A stretch of DNA of 64,000 bases, taken from the NCBI GenBank assembly GCA_002345215.1, contig DDVH01000029.1:1-64000 (forward strand), given 5' to 3'. Below are positions 50,771-60,122 of this stretch, one piece after another. Within the stretch, counting starts at the first letter, position 1. Each line of letters begins with the position of its first letter. The DNA is from Anaerolineales bacterium UBA2317. GTDB lineage: Bacteria; Chloroflexota; Anaerolineae; Anaerolineales; Villigracilaceae. The position numbers and the translations under genes are program-made. The notes below the pieces were generated by a model that was given only the letters and a program-made list of their open reading frames with translations, was not told the DNA's origin and searched no databases.

Positions 50771-53700
50771 ATGAACTCATTGTTGCAAAAGTGCTTTGTT
50801 ATATTTATTGTTTTTAGCTTGACGATAAGTCAAGCAATGCCTGTTTTAGCAGATTCATCATCCTTTTTGACATATATCGAACCTGTTAATTCACAAAATG
50901 AATTAATTAATATACCTTTGGTGAAATTCACAAATGATTTAACTACTTCACAATTTATCGAACAAGAAACACCAGCAGAACTTGTTAATCAAGTACCCAT
51001 TGAAGTCAAATTAACTGCTACCCCTAAAACTTTAGAAACTGCAGGTGATGTGGTTATTGGGTGGACAATTAGTGGTATATCAGAAAAAGATATAAATGGA
51101 TTTATTTTAGAAATAACACTGCCAGATGGATTTGAACTTGCTACAGATGAAAAATTTTCCTTCGAAAAAAATATAGTTTCTATTCCAATTACTACATTAG
51201 TGGGAAATGTAAGAGTTAGCACAAAAACTTCTCAAACCAATGATGTGTTTTTTAGTGTAGGTTTATTTGATAAAGAACAGAATCTAGTTAAGATTTCAGA
51301 ATTAATTCTGCCTTTTAAGAAAGAGTATGAAATAAAGGGTCAGGTGGATGAATTTTTTTATGAGGAGAAAGGATTAACCGTAGCGTTCAATGCGAATACT
51401 ATTAAAGACCACCCACAAGGTATTGAAATTGAAATTGGCACACCAACAGATATACAAACTATACAAACATCTTTTAGTGGAAAGCCTTTTGAAATAACAG
51501 CCGAAGAAAAAAGGAATGGAAATAAATTAACCGAATTTGATGAAGAGGTTGAATTTAGCATTGACTTAAACGCCTATGGTATTCCCGTAGAACATAATGA
51601 CATGATTTATTTGTACTGGTTTAATCCTGAAACACAGGCATGGTCAGGTTTACGATCGTGGGTGGATGACGAAACAAATACTTTGCATGGCTATACTAGT
51701 CATTTTTCTGTTTTTGATATTGGGGTAAACGATTGGCAAGCGAACAAAACGCCTAGCGTGGAAGCCTTTCAAGTTGCTACTTTTACAGGTGCGGGAACTT
51801 ATTCAATACCTATCGAAGTACCTGCGGGGCCTGGTGTTTTTCAACCAAACTTAAGTTTGAATTACAACAGCCAAGTAGTTGATAATTCCTCAATTTTATC
51901 CAGCCCTGGTTGGGTGGGTATGGGTTGGGCTTTAGGTACAGGCTATATTGATTTAATTAGGAATATAGGAGGTAATGACAATATTTCTTATTCATTACAG
52001 TTGAATGGTGCGTCTTCTGAAATTATTAATACGCCACAAGGGTGGCATTTAAGTGATGAAAACTTTGTGAAAATTGAAAAGCATTTTACTTCAGAAGAAA
52101 TATGGAAACTATGGGATAAGCAAGGGAATGTTTATGAATTTGGATATATTGTTAAAGAACATAACCTAGCTGGATGCGGACCGATACCTTACCGCTGGGC
52201 GTTAACCAAAATCACTAATATTTTTGGGCAAACCATAAACTACACTTATGTAAAAGATACAAAAACTTATGTTTATTGCGAAGGGTTACCACCCATTACA
52301 CCAGATACTGCTTTATACCCAGAAACAATCACTTATGCAGGTGGGCGTATACGTGTAAGATTTGTTTTAGAAAATCGAACTGATTTTAACCCTGAATATG
52401 TAACCGATGGACTTTATCATCAATTTGAAAAGAGGCGATTAGACCAAATCATTATTGAGCAAGATTTTAATGGAGATTCTATTTTTGAGACGCTCATAAA
52501 AAAATATGACTTGAATTATTCGGCAATGACCAGTTCAAACCGAATCTGGCCCAATGTTGCTTACCCCAACCGCGAAAGCCCTTCAACACTAGCCTCCATC
52601 ACCGAAATTGGGGCAGATGGGATTAATACTTTACCTCCCACAACCTTTACATATGGTGATGCTATGCACCTAACTAAGGTTGAAAATGGTTATGGTGGAG
52701 AAGTACATTTTACTTATTCACCATGGCATCCTACCCATCCAGCTATATACAACTCAATATATAGAACCGGTCCGGCCTTTGAACTTAGCACAGGTGAAGT
52801 TAGTGGGCTTATGGCTGGTACAGATAGACTTCCTACAAAGCCAGGCAGTGCTTATTTCTTAAGTGCAAGTTTTACGCACCCCACTAAACCATATATTCAA
52901 GCAAAAGCATACCTGAGGTTAAATGATGGACAACCTGGACCGGTAGGAACAAATGGTGCTACTGCTCATCTATACTTGCCTGCAACTTCAGGTCGTTATT
53001 TATCACCTTCAATTACAGCAGTTCAAGGTCCACTCGTGGTAGAAAATTCCAACACAAGTATGGCTTTATTGACAACCATATATCGTGTAAATCAAAAAAC
53101 CATTATTGATGGCAATCCAAATTCAGCCGATTTGGTATATCAATATACTTATGAAGGCGCAAAGGTTAATACAGAGCCAAATGTTGTAGTTCTAAATAGT
53201 AGTGATACTTTTGTTACTGTGGAAAAATACCCAAAACTATATTCTCAGTTTTATGGGCATTCAAAAGTAACCATTACTGAGCCTGATAATATTACAAAAA
53301 CAATCATTGAGTATCATCAATCTGAATACCTAAAAGGGCGTGAAATCAGCACTACGGTAACAGTAAATAACATATTGCGCAGTAAAAGTTTGCACACATA
53401 CACAGTGACACATTTACAAGGTTTCGTTTCATGGACAAGAGGAATTCCTCGCTACTGGATTAAATTAGATTCTGCTGAAAGTATTCTGTACAATAATAGC
53501 GGTAGTGAAGTTGGCAAAACAAAAGCTGTTTACACATACGAAACAACGTATGGGAATTTGTTAACCCAAACCGAGCAATTTTGGACTGGAAACATGTGGG
53601 TAAACCATAGAAAAACAGAGAATTCGTATTGGTTTAATAACTCGTCAACAAGCTATTTGGTTTCATTGGTTGGAAAAACAAAAATAACAGATAGTTCAAA

Positions 53701-56700
53701 TAATACTTTAGCAGAAACATTGTATTTATATGATGGCAATATAGGCGATTACCAAACCATGCCTACGAATGGAAAGTTAACGGCTGTTCGTTCTTTAATA
53801 CAAAATGAAACGGATTACAGCCAAATTTCTTATGCGTATGACAATTGGGGCAACCAAACCTCACAAACCACATGGAGCGGGTATGGAACTTGGAACACAA
53901 GCCCAAGCAGTGGGGCACGAACTAGCACAACCGTATATGATTCTGTATTTCATACTTACCCTATTAGTTCAACTACACCTGCTACACCCAATGCACCACT
54001 AGGCTTAACCACACAATGGAACTATGACTATGATAATAATGGTGTAGATGATTTTATATTAGGCATCCCGACAAAGCAAATTGACCCGAATGGCAACCAA
54101 ATAGAAGTCCAATATGATGCGTTTGGTCGAATTACAAAATTGATTCGCCCAGAAGATAGTGAATCTAGCCCGACGATGAGTTTTTCATATAGCAGTGCAT
54201 TCCCATTTACGACAGTGTTGGTACAAAAAATCAATGCCAGTGATTCTTATACTGTTATCAAAAAATATGATGGTATAGGTAGACAATTTTATGTCAATAC
54301 AGGCGGAATAATAGTAGACACGATTTACCAAAGCCCAACGGTGACATTACAAAGCATGCCATACACTACGGGCGAAACAGTTTATTACACTACCTCTACC
54401 ATAAACCCAAGTGCTAACACAAGCACTGTTACTGCGCCAGATGGCAATAGCACGATCTCTTTTGTGAATGGATTAACTACAACGGTTACTGACCCGAACA
54501 GCAATGTGACTAGCACAGCCAAAGATGTGTGGGAACGTGTGATTCTAGTAACGCCTCCTACCGGACCTACAGTTGGGTACACGTACGATGAACTGAATCG
54601 TATGCTGACGGCGACTCGCGCAGGCAATGTGACTGAGATTTTTTATGATATCGCCGGGCGAAAAATAAGCATGGATGATCCCGATATGGGTAGTTGGAGT
54701 TATGCCTACGATGCGCTTGGCAATTTGACTCAGCAAACCGATGCCAAGAACCAAGTGATATGTTTATTTTACGACAATCTAAATCGTTTGAATGGAAAGA
54801 CCTACCCCACTAACGGAAGTTGTGGCACGCCTTTCAACTTTGCAATGGAATTTAATTATGATGAAGGCATAAACGGCTTGGGGCGTAGAACCAGTATGGA
54901 AGATGAATCAGGCTCAACTTCATGGAGTTATGATGTGAAGGGGAGAGTTGTCAGCGAAAATAAAGTGATTAGTGGTCAGTCGTTCAGTACTTCGTGGACA
55001 TATAACTCTGCTGATTTACCCATTACAATGACCTACCCTGATAATGAAATTTTGACTTACTCGTACAATACTCGTATGTTGTTAAATAGCGTCAGCAGTT
55101 CGTTAGGTGGCACAGCGTATGTTGATTCATCTGATTATGATTCGACAGGCAGGCTAACAGAACGTATTCTCGGAAACAACTTAACCCAAACTTATGGTTA
55201 TTATGATTGGGATGAACAATTTAATAATATTGGGCAAGGTGGGCGGTTAGAGACAATGGCAGTTGGATCGTTGCAAAGCTTGAATTACTCTTACGATAAA
55301 AACGGAAATATATTAAACATCAATGATGCCATTACCAGTGAAGTACAAACTTTTGGCTATGACACATTAAATCGCTTAACTTCTGCCGGCGTTACCAATG
55401 GGCTTGCCCCATATAGCGAATCTTATAGTTATGATTCAATTACTGGAAACCTTGCTAGCAAAAATGGAATAAATTATTCATATAATGATTCTAGCCATGT
55501 TCATGCAGTCACTTCATTATCCAATGGCGATAGTTATCAATATGATGCCAACGGCAATATGACTGATAGAAATGTAGATGCGCTGGAATTTGACCTTGTT
55601 TATAATGAAGAGAATCGCCTCGTCTCGGTCACATCGAATGGTGAGCCGCCTGTAACCCCCACACCAACATTTACAAATACACCAACACCTACCGTCACAG
55701 TGACGCCGACTACTACTGTTACACCAACCAGCACTGCTACACCAACTGTTACAAGTTCTGTTACATCAATATTTACGGTAACACCTACAGGGAGTACAGC
55801 CACACCTACTCTAACTGCTACCCCTAGCCCTTTAGCATCCCCTTCGGGGACTCCCACCGCAACAGAAGAAGGAACGCCAACACCAACCTCCACGCCGAGC
55901 GGAACAGTGCACACACTTGTGCTACAACCCAATGGTTCAGGTGGTGTAGATACATATTTGTTGAGCACTTCTGCTACATCTAACTATGGAAGTTCGGGAG
56001 ATATGGGGGTTGGTGAAAATAATAATTCCAACAATAAATATAGCCGCAGTTTAATTAAGTTCGATTTATCTTCTTTACCAATAGATGCGCAAATCGTCTC
56101 TGCTACTTTATCTTTATGGACTTCGATTGATACTTCAAGTAACGATGCCACCATGAATGTCTATCGCCTCAAAGTTCCATTTGTAGAGAATCAAGCCACT
56201 TGGAATCGCTCGGCTTCGGGAGTCAATTGGCAAACTACAGGAGCAAATGGTTCCAACGACCGTGAAAGTACAGCCATTGGAAGTATTCAGATTCCTAACA
56301 ATCAAAGTCTAAACACAGAAAAACAAATTGCTTTAGACCCTGCCAAAATTCAAGAGATGATAAACGGCACTTTTGTAAATAACGGATTTTTACTCAAAAC
56401 CGATGCAGAACTTAATGACCGTTTTGATTTCAAGACATCTGACACGAGCACTTCATCCCAACGTCCAAAATTGGTGATCCAGTTCACAGCAGAATCTATC
56501 CCAGAAGGGTTTATCTTTGACGATGGCTTTGAGAGTGGTAACTTCAATGCTTGGGATGATGATGAAAGCGATGGTGGTGACTTAAGTGTTACGACCCAAT
56601 CTGCGGCGGTTGGCACGTATGGCATGCAAGCTTTGATTGATGACGACAATGAGATTGAAGTGGATGATGAGACTCCCAACAATGAGAGTTATTACAGTGC

Positions 56701-59092
56701 GCGTTTTTATTTGCACCCGAATTCAGTTAATATGCCCAATCTCGATTCGATGTATATCTTCACAGGCGATGATGATAATTTAGGTGGATGGATTTTCTGC
56801 CTTTCGATGATGCGTGCAGGCGCAGATTATCTTTTATCCTTGTGTGCAGAGGATGATGAGGAAGAGTGGCTGTCTGGCAGAGATATTTACATTACGGATG
56901 ATTGGCAAGCCGTAGAAATTGAGTGGCAAGCCGCTTCATCTTCGAGTACACATGATGGCTATTTGAAGTTATACATCAACGATGTGTTGGTGGATACGAT
57001 TGCAGATATTGACAACGATGCTTCGCGCCTAACCGATGTTTCTTTAGGCTTGGTCAGTTCTATCCCTGCAGGTGCAAGTGGCACAGTCTATTTTGATGCG
57101 TTTGAGTCACGTCAGGGTCAATCTATCGGTTTGGATGAAAACGGTCCCACTGTCTACCCTCCCAATACAAACCTGATCTTCAAAGATGATTTTGAAGGCA
57201 ATGATTTCTCACTGTGGGACGACGGTTCGCTCGGTGGTGGCGACTTGAGTATTTCAACCTCAGCCGCCTTATTCGGTTCGTATGGTCTGCAAGCCCTCAT
57301 CAACGATACTTCTGCGATTGAGTTGGAGACCTCTGCTCCGAAGGATGAGACTCAATATCGGGCTCGCTTCTATTTTGATCCGAACTCGATTTCTATCCCC
57401 AATAACAATGGTTTTTCCATTTTGAGTGCGGGTGGTGATTCAGGTTCAAGTTTTCGTTTGCTGTTGAACTACAATGGCGGAACCTATAAATTACAAGCAC
57501 AACCTTATCAAGATTCTGGCAGTACTCTTTCAGGGCAGCAAATTACCCTTACAGATGAACCTCATTTGATTGAGGTTGCCTTCCAAACTTCGTCTGGTGT
57601 CAATGACGGTTCGTTGCAAGTGTGGGTAGATGAGACCCTGGTGGATACGATCTCCAGTATTGATAATGACACTCGCACGGTGGATTATCTCTTACTTGGT
57701 GCCACAGGCAGTATTGACAGTGGCACTAGTGGCACGATTTTCTTCGATGAATTTGAATCCACAAGAGAAAATTACATTGGTCCTGTTGCCTCTGTTCCGC
57801 AGTTTGCTTTGGTGTCTTATCAGCCTATTCAAGCCAATTTGGTACCTTTACAAGAAGGTGTTTTCTCTAATGCCACTTTCACCTATGATGGTGACGGGAA
57901 GCGAGTAAAGTCCGTCTTGACCACCAACCTCGGAAGCACCACCACATACTTCGTGGGCAATCATTATGAGGTGACCAATGGAGTCATCACCAAATATTAT
58001 TATGCAGGTTCACAAAGAATCGCCATGCGAGAAAACGGTGTTTTGACTTACATTCTCTCTGATCATTTGGGTTCTACTTCACTTATCACTGATTCAGCAG
58101 GTGTTTTGATTTCTGAAACAAAATACAAAGCTTGGGGTGAGGTGAGATATTCGTCAGGGACAAATCCATCAGAATACACATACACTGGACAATACTCTTA
58201 CACCAGTGACTTTGGCTTGATGTTCTACAACGCCCGTTGGTATGACCCGTCACTGGGACGCTTTGCTCAGGCGGATACAATTGTGCCGAGTGGAGTCCAA
58301 GGGTTGGATAGGTATGCGTACGTCAATAATTCGCCTGTGATGTATACAGATCCAAGTGGGCACACTACTTGTAATGCTGATGGGTATTGTGGATATGACA
58401 CTATTAACCAAAGAAAACACTTAGGAGGTGGAAAATCAAAAAAACTTGTTGAATTTACTCAGGATCCGGGAGAAACATGGGCATCTTCAGAAAAGATAAC
58501 TATTGAACAAGAAGCTCAAGCTACTGCTAACACATTAGCTGAGAGTATGAATATTCAATGCAGAAAGAATATGTATGTTGGAGAAGGTTGTTTTGACTTA
58601 GTAACTTCACAAGAGGCATATTATATTGTTTATGGTGGTGCTGTCACATTTAAACGAGTTGCCAGCAGTTGTAATTGTGCTGCAGAAACGAGAAGTAAAA
58701 ATGAAATATGGATATTTAGTAGCACCTCGAGTAATTACATAAATAGGAATCCTGGTCTCATAACTCATGAGTTAGGACATGCTTTTAATAATGCTATTAA
58801 TAAACAAGCCCAGAACGTACCTTGGTATTTATTAAGACCGTTTGATGTTAATGGGAATATTAATCATGGTAATGCGGGAAATTACTATTGGGGGTATAGT
58901 GGAGGATTTGAGGTAAGCCAATATGGTGTTCAATCGGTTTTGCCCGGTAGTGAAGAATTTGCGGATATGTTTTTAGGCTGGGTGCATAATGATTTCAACA
59001 TTGCACCTGCAAGTCTAGGGCCTAATAGAAGTAGTTATATGAATACCTCAATGGCTGGTTATCTTAGTTGGATGGCTGGCTTTATTCCTTAG
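50771..59092 (+). CDS. Giant RHS-repeat secreted protein with SpvB domain and C-terminal zincin
   Basis: A 2,773-residue protein. Order: signal peptide (1-27), Ig-like and ZU5-like region (to about 330), SpvB domain (about 335-640; GAGTYSIPIEVPAGPGVFQP), YD/RHS repeats (to about 1625), Thr/Pro linker (1626-1711), DNRLRE-like domain (1713-1905), two tandem lectin-like (LamG-type) domains (1914-2120 and 2134-2337), RHS core end (GLMFYNARWYDPSLGRFAQ, DPSGH at 2527-2531) and a 242-residue tip. The tip has HELGH at 2666-2670, and EEFAD at 2728-2732 can give the third zinc ligand. By analogy with polymorphic toxins the RHS shell carries a metallopeptidase. The tip DNA is more A/T-rich than the core, hinting at tip exchange. 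Confidence 0.9.
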   Translation: MNSLLQKCFVIFIVFSLTISQAMPVLADSSSFLTYIEPVNSQNELINIPLVKFTNDLTTSQFIEQETPAELVNQVPIEVKLTATPKTLETAGDVVIGWTISGISEKDINGFILEITLPDGFELATDEKFSFEKNIVSIPITTLVGNVRVSTKTSQTNDVFFSVGLFDKEQNLVKISELILPFKKEYEIKGQVDEFFYEEKGLTVAFNANTIKDHPQGIEIEIGTPTDIQTIQTSFSGKPFEITAEEKRNGNKLTEFDEEVEFSIDLNAYGIPVEHNDMIYLYWFNPETQAWSGLRSWVDDETNTLHGYTSHFSVFDIGVNDWQANKTPSVEAFQVATFTGAGTYSIPIEVPAGPGVFQPNLSLNYNSQVVDNSSILSSPGWVGMGWALGTGYIDLIRNIGGNDNISYSLQLNGASSEIINTPQGWHLSDENFVKIEKHFTSEEIWKLWDKQGNVYEFGYIVKEHNLAGCGPIPYRWALTKITNIFGQTINYTYVKDTKTYVYCEGLPPITPDTALYPETITYAGGRIRVRFVLENRTDFNPEYVTDGLYHQFEKRRLDQIIIEQDFNGDSIFETLIKKYDLNYSAMTSSNRIWPNVAYPNRESPSTLASITEIGADGINTLPPTTFTYGDAMHLTKVENGYGGEVHFTYSPWHPTHPAIYNSIYRTGPAFELSTGEVSGLMAGTDRLPTKPGSAYFLSASFTHPTKPYIQAKAYLRLNDGQPGPVGTNGATAHLYLPATSGRYLSPSITAVQGPLVVENSNTSMALLTTIYRVNQKTIIDGNPNSADLVYQYTYEGAKVNTEPNVVVLNSSDTFVTVEKYPKLYSQFYGHSKVTITEPDNITKTIIEYHQSEYLKGREISTTVTVNNILRSKSLHTYTVTHLQGFVSWTRGIPRYWIKLDSAESILYNNSGSEVGKTKAVYTYETTYGNLLTQTEQFWTGNMWVNHRKTENSYWFNNSSTSYLVSLVGKTKITDSSNNTLAETLYLYDGNIGDYQTMPTNGKLTAVRSLIQNETDYSQISYAYDNWGNQTSQTTWSGYGTWNTSPSSGARTSTTVYDSVFHTYPISSTTPATPNAPLGLTTQWNYDYDNNGVDDFILGIPTKQIDPNGNQIEVQYDAFGRITKLIRPEDSESSPTMSFSYSSAFPFTTVLVQKINASDSYTVIKKYDGIGRQFYVNTGGIIVDTIYQSPTVTLQSMPYTTGETVYYTTSTINPSANTSTVTAPDGNSTISFVNGLTTTVTDPNSNVTSTAKDVWERVILVTPPTGPTVGYTYDELNRMLTATRAGNVTEIFYDIAGRKISMDDPDMGSWSYAYDALGNLTQQTDAKNQVICLFYDNLNRLNGKTYPTNGSCGTPFNFAMEFNYDEGINGLGRRTSMEDESGSTSWSYDVKGRVVSENKVISGQSFSTSWTYNSADLPITMTYPDNEILTYSYNTRMLLNSVSSSLGGTAYVDSSDYDSTGRLTERILGNNLTQTYGYYDWDEQFNNIGQGGRLETMAVGSLQSLNYSYDKNGNILNINDAITSEVQTFGYDTLNRLTSAGVTNGLAPYSESYSYDSITGNLASKNGINYSYNDSSHVHAVTSLSNGDSYQYDANGNMTDRNVDALEFDLVYNEENRLVSVTSNGEPPVTPTPTFTNTPTPTVTVTPTTTVTPTSTATPTVTSSVTSIFTVTPTGSTATPTLTATPSPLASPSGTPTATEEGTPTPTSTPSGTVHTLVLQPNGSGGVDTYLLSTSATSNYGSSGDMGVGENNNSNNKYSRSLIKFDLSSLPIDAQIVSATLSLWTSIDTSSNDATMNVYRLKVPFVENQATWNRSASGVNWQTTGANGSNDRESTAIGSIQIPNNQSLNTEKQIALDPAKIQEMINGTFVNNGFLLKTDAELNDRFDFKTSDTSTSSQRPKLVIQFTAESIPEGFIFDDGFESGNFNAWDDDESDGGDLSVTTQSAAVGTYGMQALIDDDNEIEVDDETPNNESYYSARFYLHPNSVNMPNLDSMYIFTGDDDNLGGWIFCLSMMRAGADYLLSLCAEDDEEEWLSGRDIYITDDWQAVEIEWQAASSSSTHDGYLKLYINDVLVDTIADIDNDASRLTDVSLGLVSSIPAGASGTVYFDAFESRQGQSIGLDENGPTVYPPNTNLIFKDDFEGNDFSLWDDGSLGGGDLSISTSAALFGSYGLQALINDTSAIELETSAPKDETQYRARFYFDPNSISIPNNNGFSILSAGGDSGSSFRLLLNYNGGTYKLQAQPYQDSGSTLSGQQITLTDEPHLIEVAFQTSSGVNDGSLQVWVDETLVDTISSIDNDTRTVDYLLLGATGSIDSGTSGTIFFDEFESTRENYIGPVASVPQFALVSYQPIQANLVPLQEGVFSNATFTYDGDGKRVKSVLTTNLGSTTTYFVGNHYEVTNGVITKYYYAGSQRIAMRENGVLTYILSDHLGSTSLITDSAGVLISETKYKAWGEVRYSSGTNPSEYTYTGQYSYTSDFGLMFYNARWYDPSLGRFAQADTIVPSGVQGLDRYAYVNNSPVMYTDPSGHTTCNADGYCGYDTINQRKHLGGGKSKKLVEFTQDPGETWASSEKITIEQEAQATANTLAESMNIQCRKNMYVGEGCFDLVTSQEAYYIVYGGAVTFKRVASSCNCAAETRSKNEIWIFSSTSSNYINRNPGLITHELGHAFNNAINKQAQNVPWYLLRPFDVNGNINHGNAGNYYWGYSGGFEVSQYGVQSVLPGSEEFADMFLGWVHNDFNIAPASLGPNRSSYMNTSMAGYLSWMAGFIP
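55648..55910 (+). repeat. Thr/Pro low-complexity tract within the RHS gene
   Basis: ACACCNAC-type units encode about 85 residues rich in TPT. It joins the first RHS block to the DNRLRE domain. Similar linkers occur in the kinase and lipoproteins of this window. Confidence 0.8.
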
Positions 59093-59104
59093 GAGATAGA
59101 ATTA

Positions 59105-60022
59105 ATGAAAAAAAACTCAATTTCTTTCATCTTTTTCATAATGGTTTCTTGGTTTTTAACTAATTGCCAAGATATTCAACAACAACCAGTGAATTCTTCT
59201 ATGTCTCCTAGTGCTACATTGTCATTACCAATCTCGACAGAAACCCAATCCATTACATATGCAACTCTATCACCCACTCTTGAAATTCCTCCAACTTTAA
59301 TACCTACTTTGAGTCCGGACGATGCTCATTCTTTCTTGCTAAATCTTTTAGAAACTAATGGGGAATGCAAACTTCCTTGTTGGTGGGGCTGGATTGTTCC
59401 AGGTACAAGCAAATGGGTAGATGTAAATAATTTTTTGCAAACATTTGCAGAAAGAATTGAGATTTTAGATAAAAAAAATGACTTAATCCTATATGGAACC
59501 TATTTTACAGTACCAGAACGAATCAGTTTGGATAAAAAATTAATTGTCTCTATTTATGTGCGAGATGGCATTGTTGAGGAAATTTTTCTTGGGCAACCAT
59601 ACCCTCTCAATAGATTGCTTAGTGATTATGGTCAGCCAACCGATGTTCGTATTTATGTTGGAGATAGCATATTTGAAGAATTTTCAACGGAAGGGCATTT
59701 TTCTATTTTGCTTTTCTGGGAAGATAAAGGGATTTTGATGGTTAAGGATGGTCGAATAGAAAAAACGGAGCCACTTAGCATTTGTATGAAAAATCTAGAT
59801 GAAAATAGTTCTGCCTTCTGGCTGTGGGATCCTAGTATGAAAAGAACAATTGAAGAGGTTGGTGGAGATTTACTTTTTGGTCCTTCTCACAATCAAAGAG
59901 AATTTCATTCCTTAGAAGAGTCTATTAATATCAATATAGAAACTTTTCATCAAACTTATATCAAGACGGAAAATAAAAATGTCTGCTTTGAAATCTCAGA
60001 TTCATTAAATTATTTAAAATAA
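59105..60022 (+). CDS. LPCWWG-family lipoprotein, candidate immunity or inhibitor protein for the RHS zincin
   Basis: A 305-residue lipoprotein with lipobox LTNC (Cys21) and a Ser/Thr/Pro linker to about residue 68, then a domain with LLETNGECKLPCWWGWIVPG. The gene begins 13 bases after the RHS stop on the same strand, the usual place of an immunity gene. Its only paralog in the window (13939-14911, frameshifted) also follows a peptidase gene directly. So these lipoproteins may restrain or assist exported peptidases; that is inference. Two Cys in GECKLPC may form a disulfide. The 100 bases that follow show no terminator. Confidence 0.8.
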   Translation: MKKNSISFIFFIMVSWFLTNCQDIQQQPVNSSMSPSATLSLPISTETQSITYATLSPTLEIPPTLIPTLSPDDAHSFLLNLLETNGECKLPCWWGWIVPGTSKWVDVNNFLQTFAERIEILDKKNDLILYGTYFTVPERISLDKKLIVSIYVRDGIVEEIFLGQPYPLNRLLSDYGQPTDVRIYVGDSIFEEFSTEGHFSILLFWEDKGILMVKDGRIEKTEPLSICMKNLDENSSAFWLWDPSMKRTIEEVGGDLLFGPSHNQREFHSLEESININIETFHQTYIKTENKNVCFEISDSLNYLK

Positions 60023-60122
60023 ATGATTTACTTGTATTATCACAAAAATACATAGTAAAGTAATTTATAAAGCTTCTTACTCATCTAAACTCTATTTCAT
60101 AAAAATCAAGTACCATTAACGC

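Noticed and set aside
55600..55968. 122-codon Val/Gly-rich frame on the minus strand
   Set aside because: It is the antisense of the Thr/Pro linker in the RHS gene.
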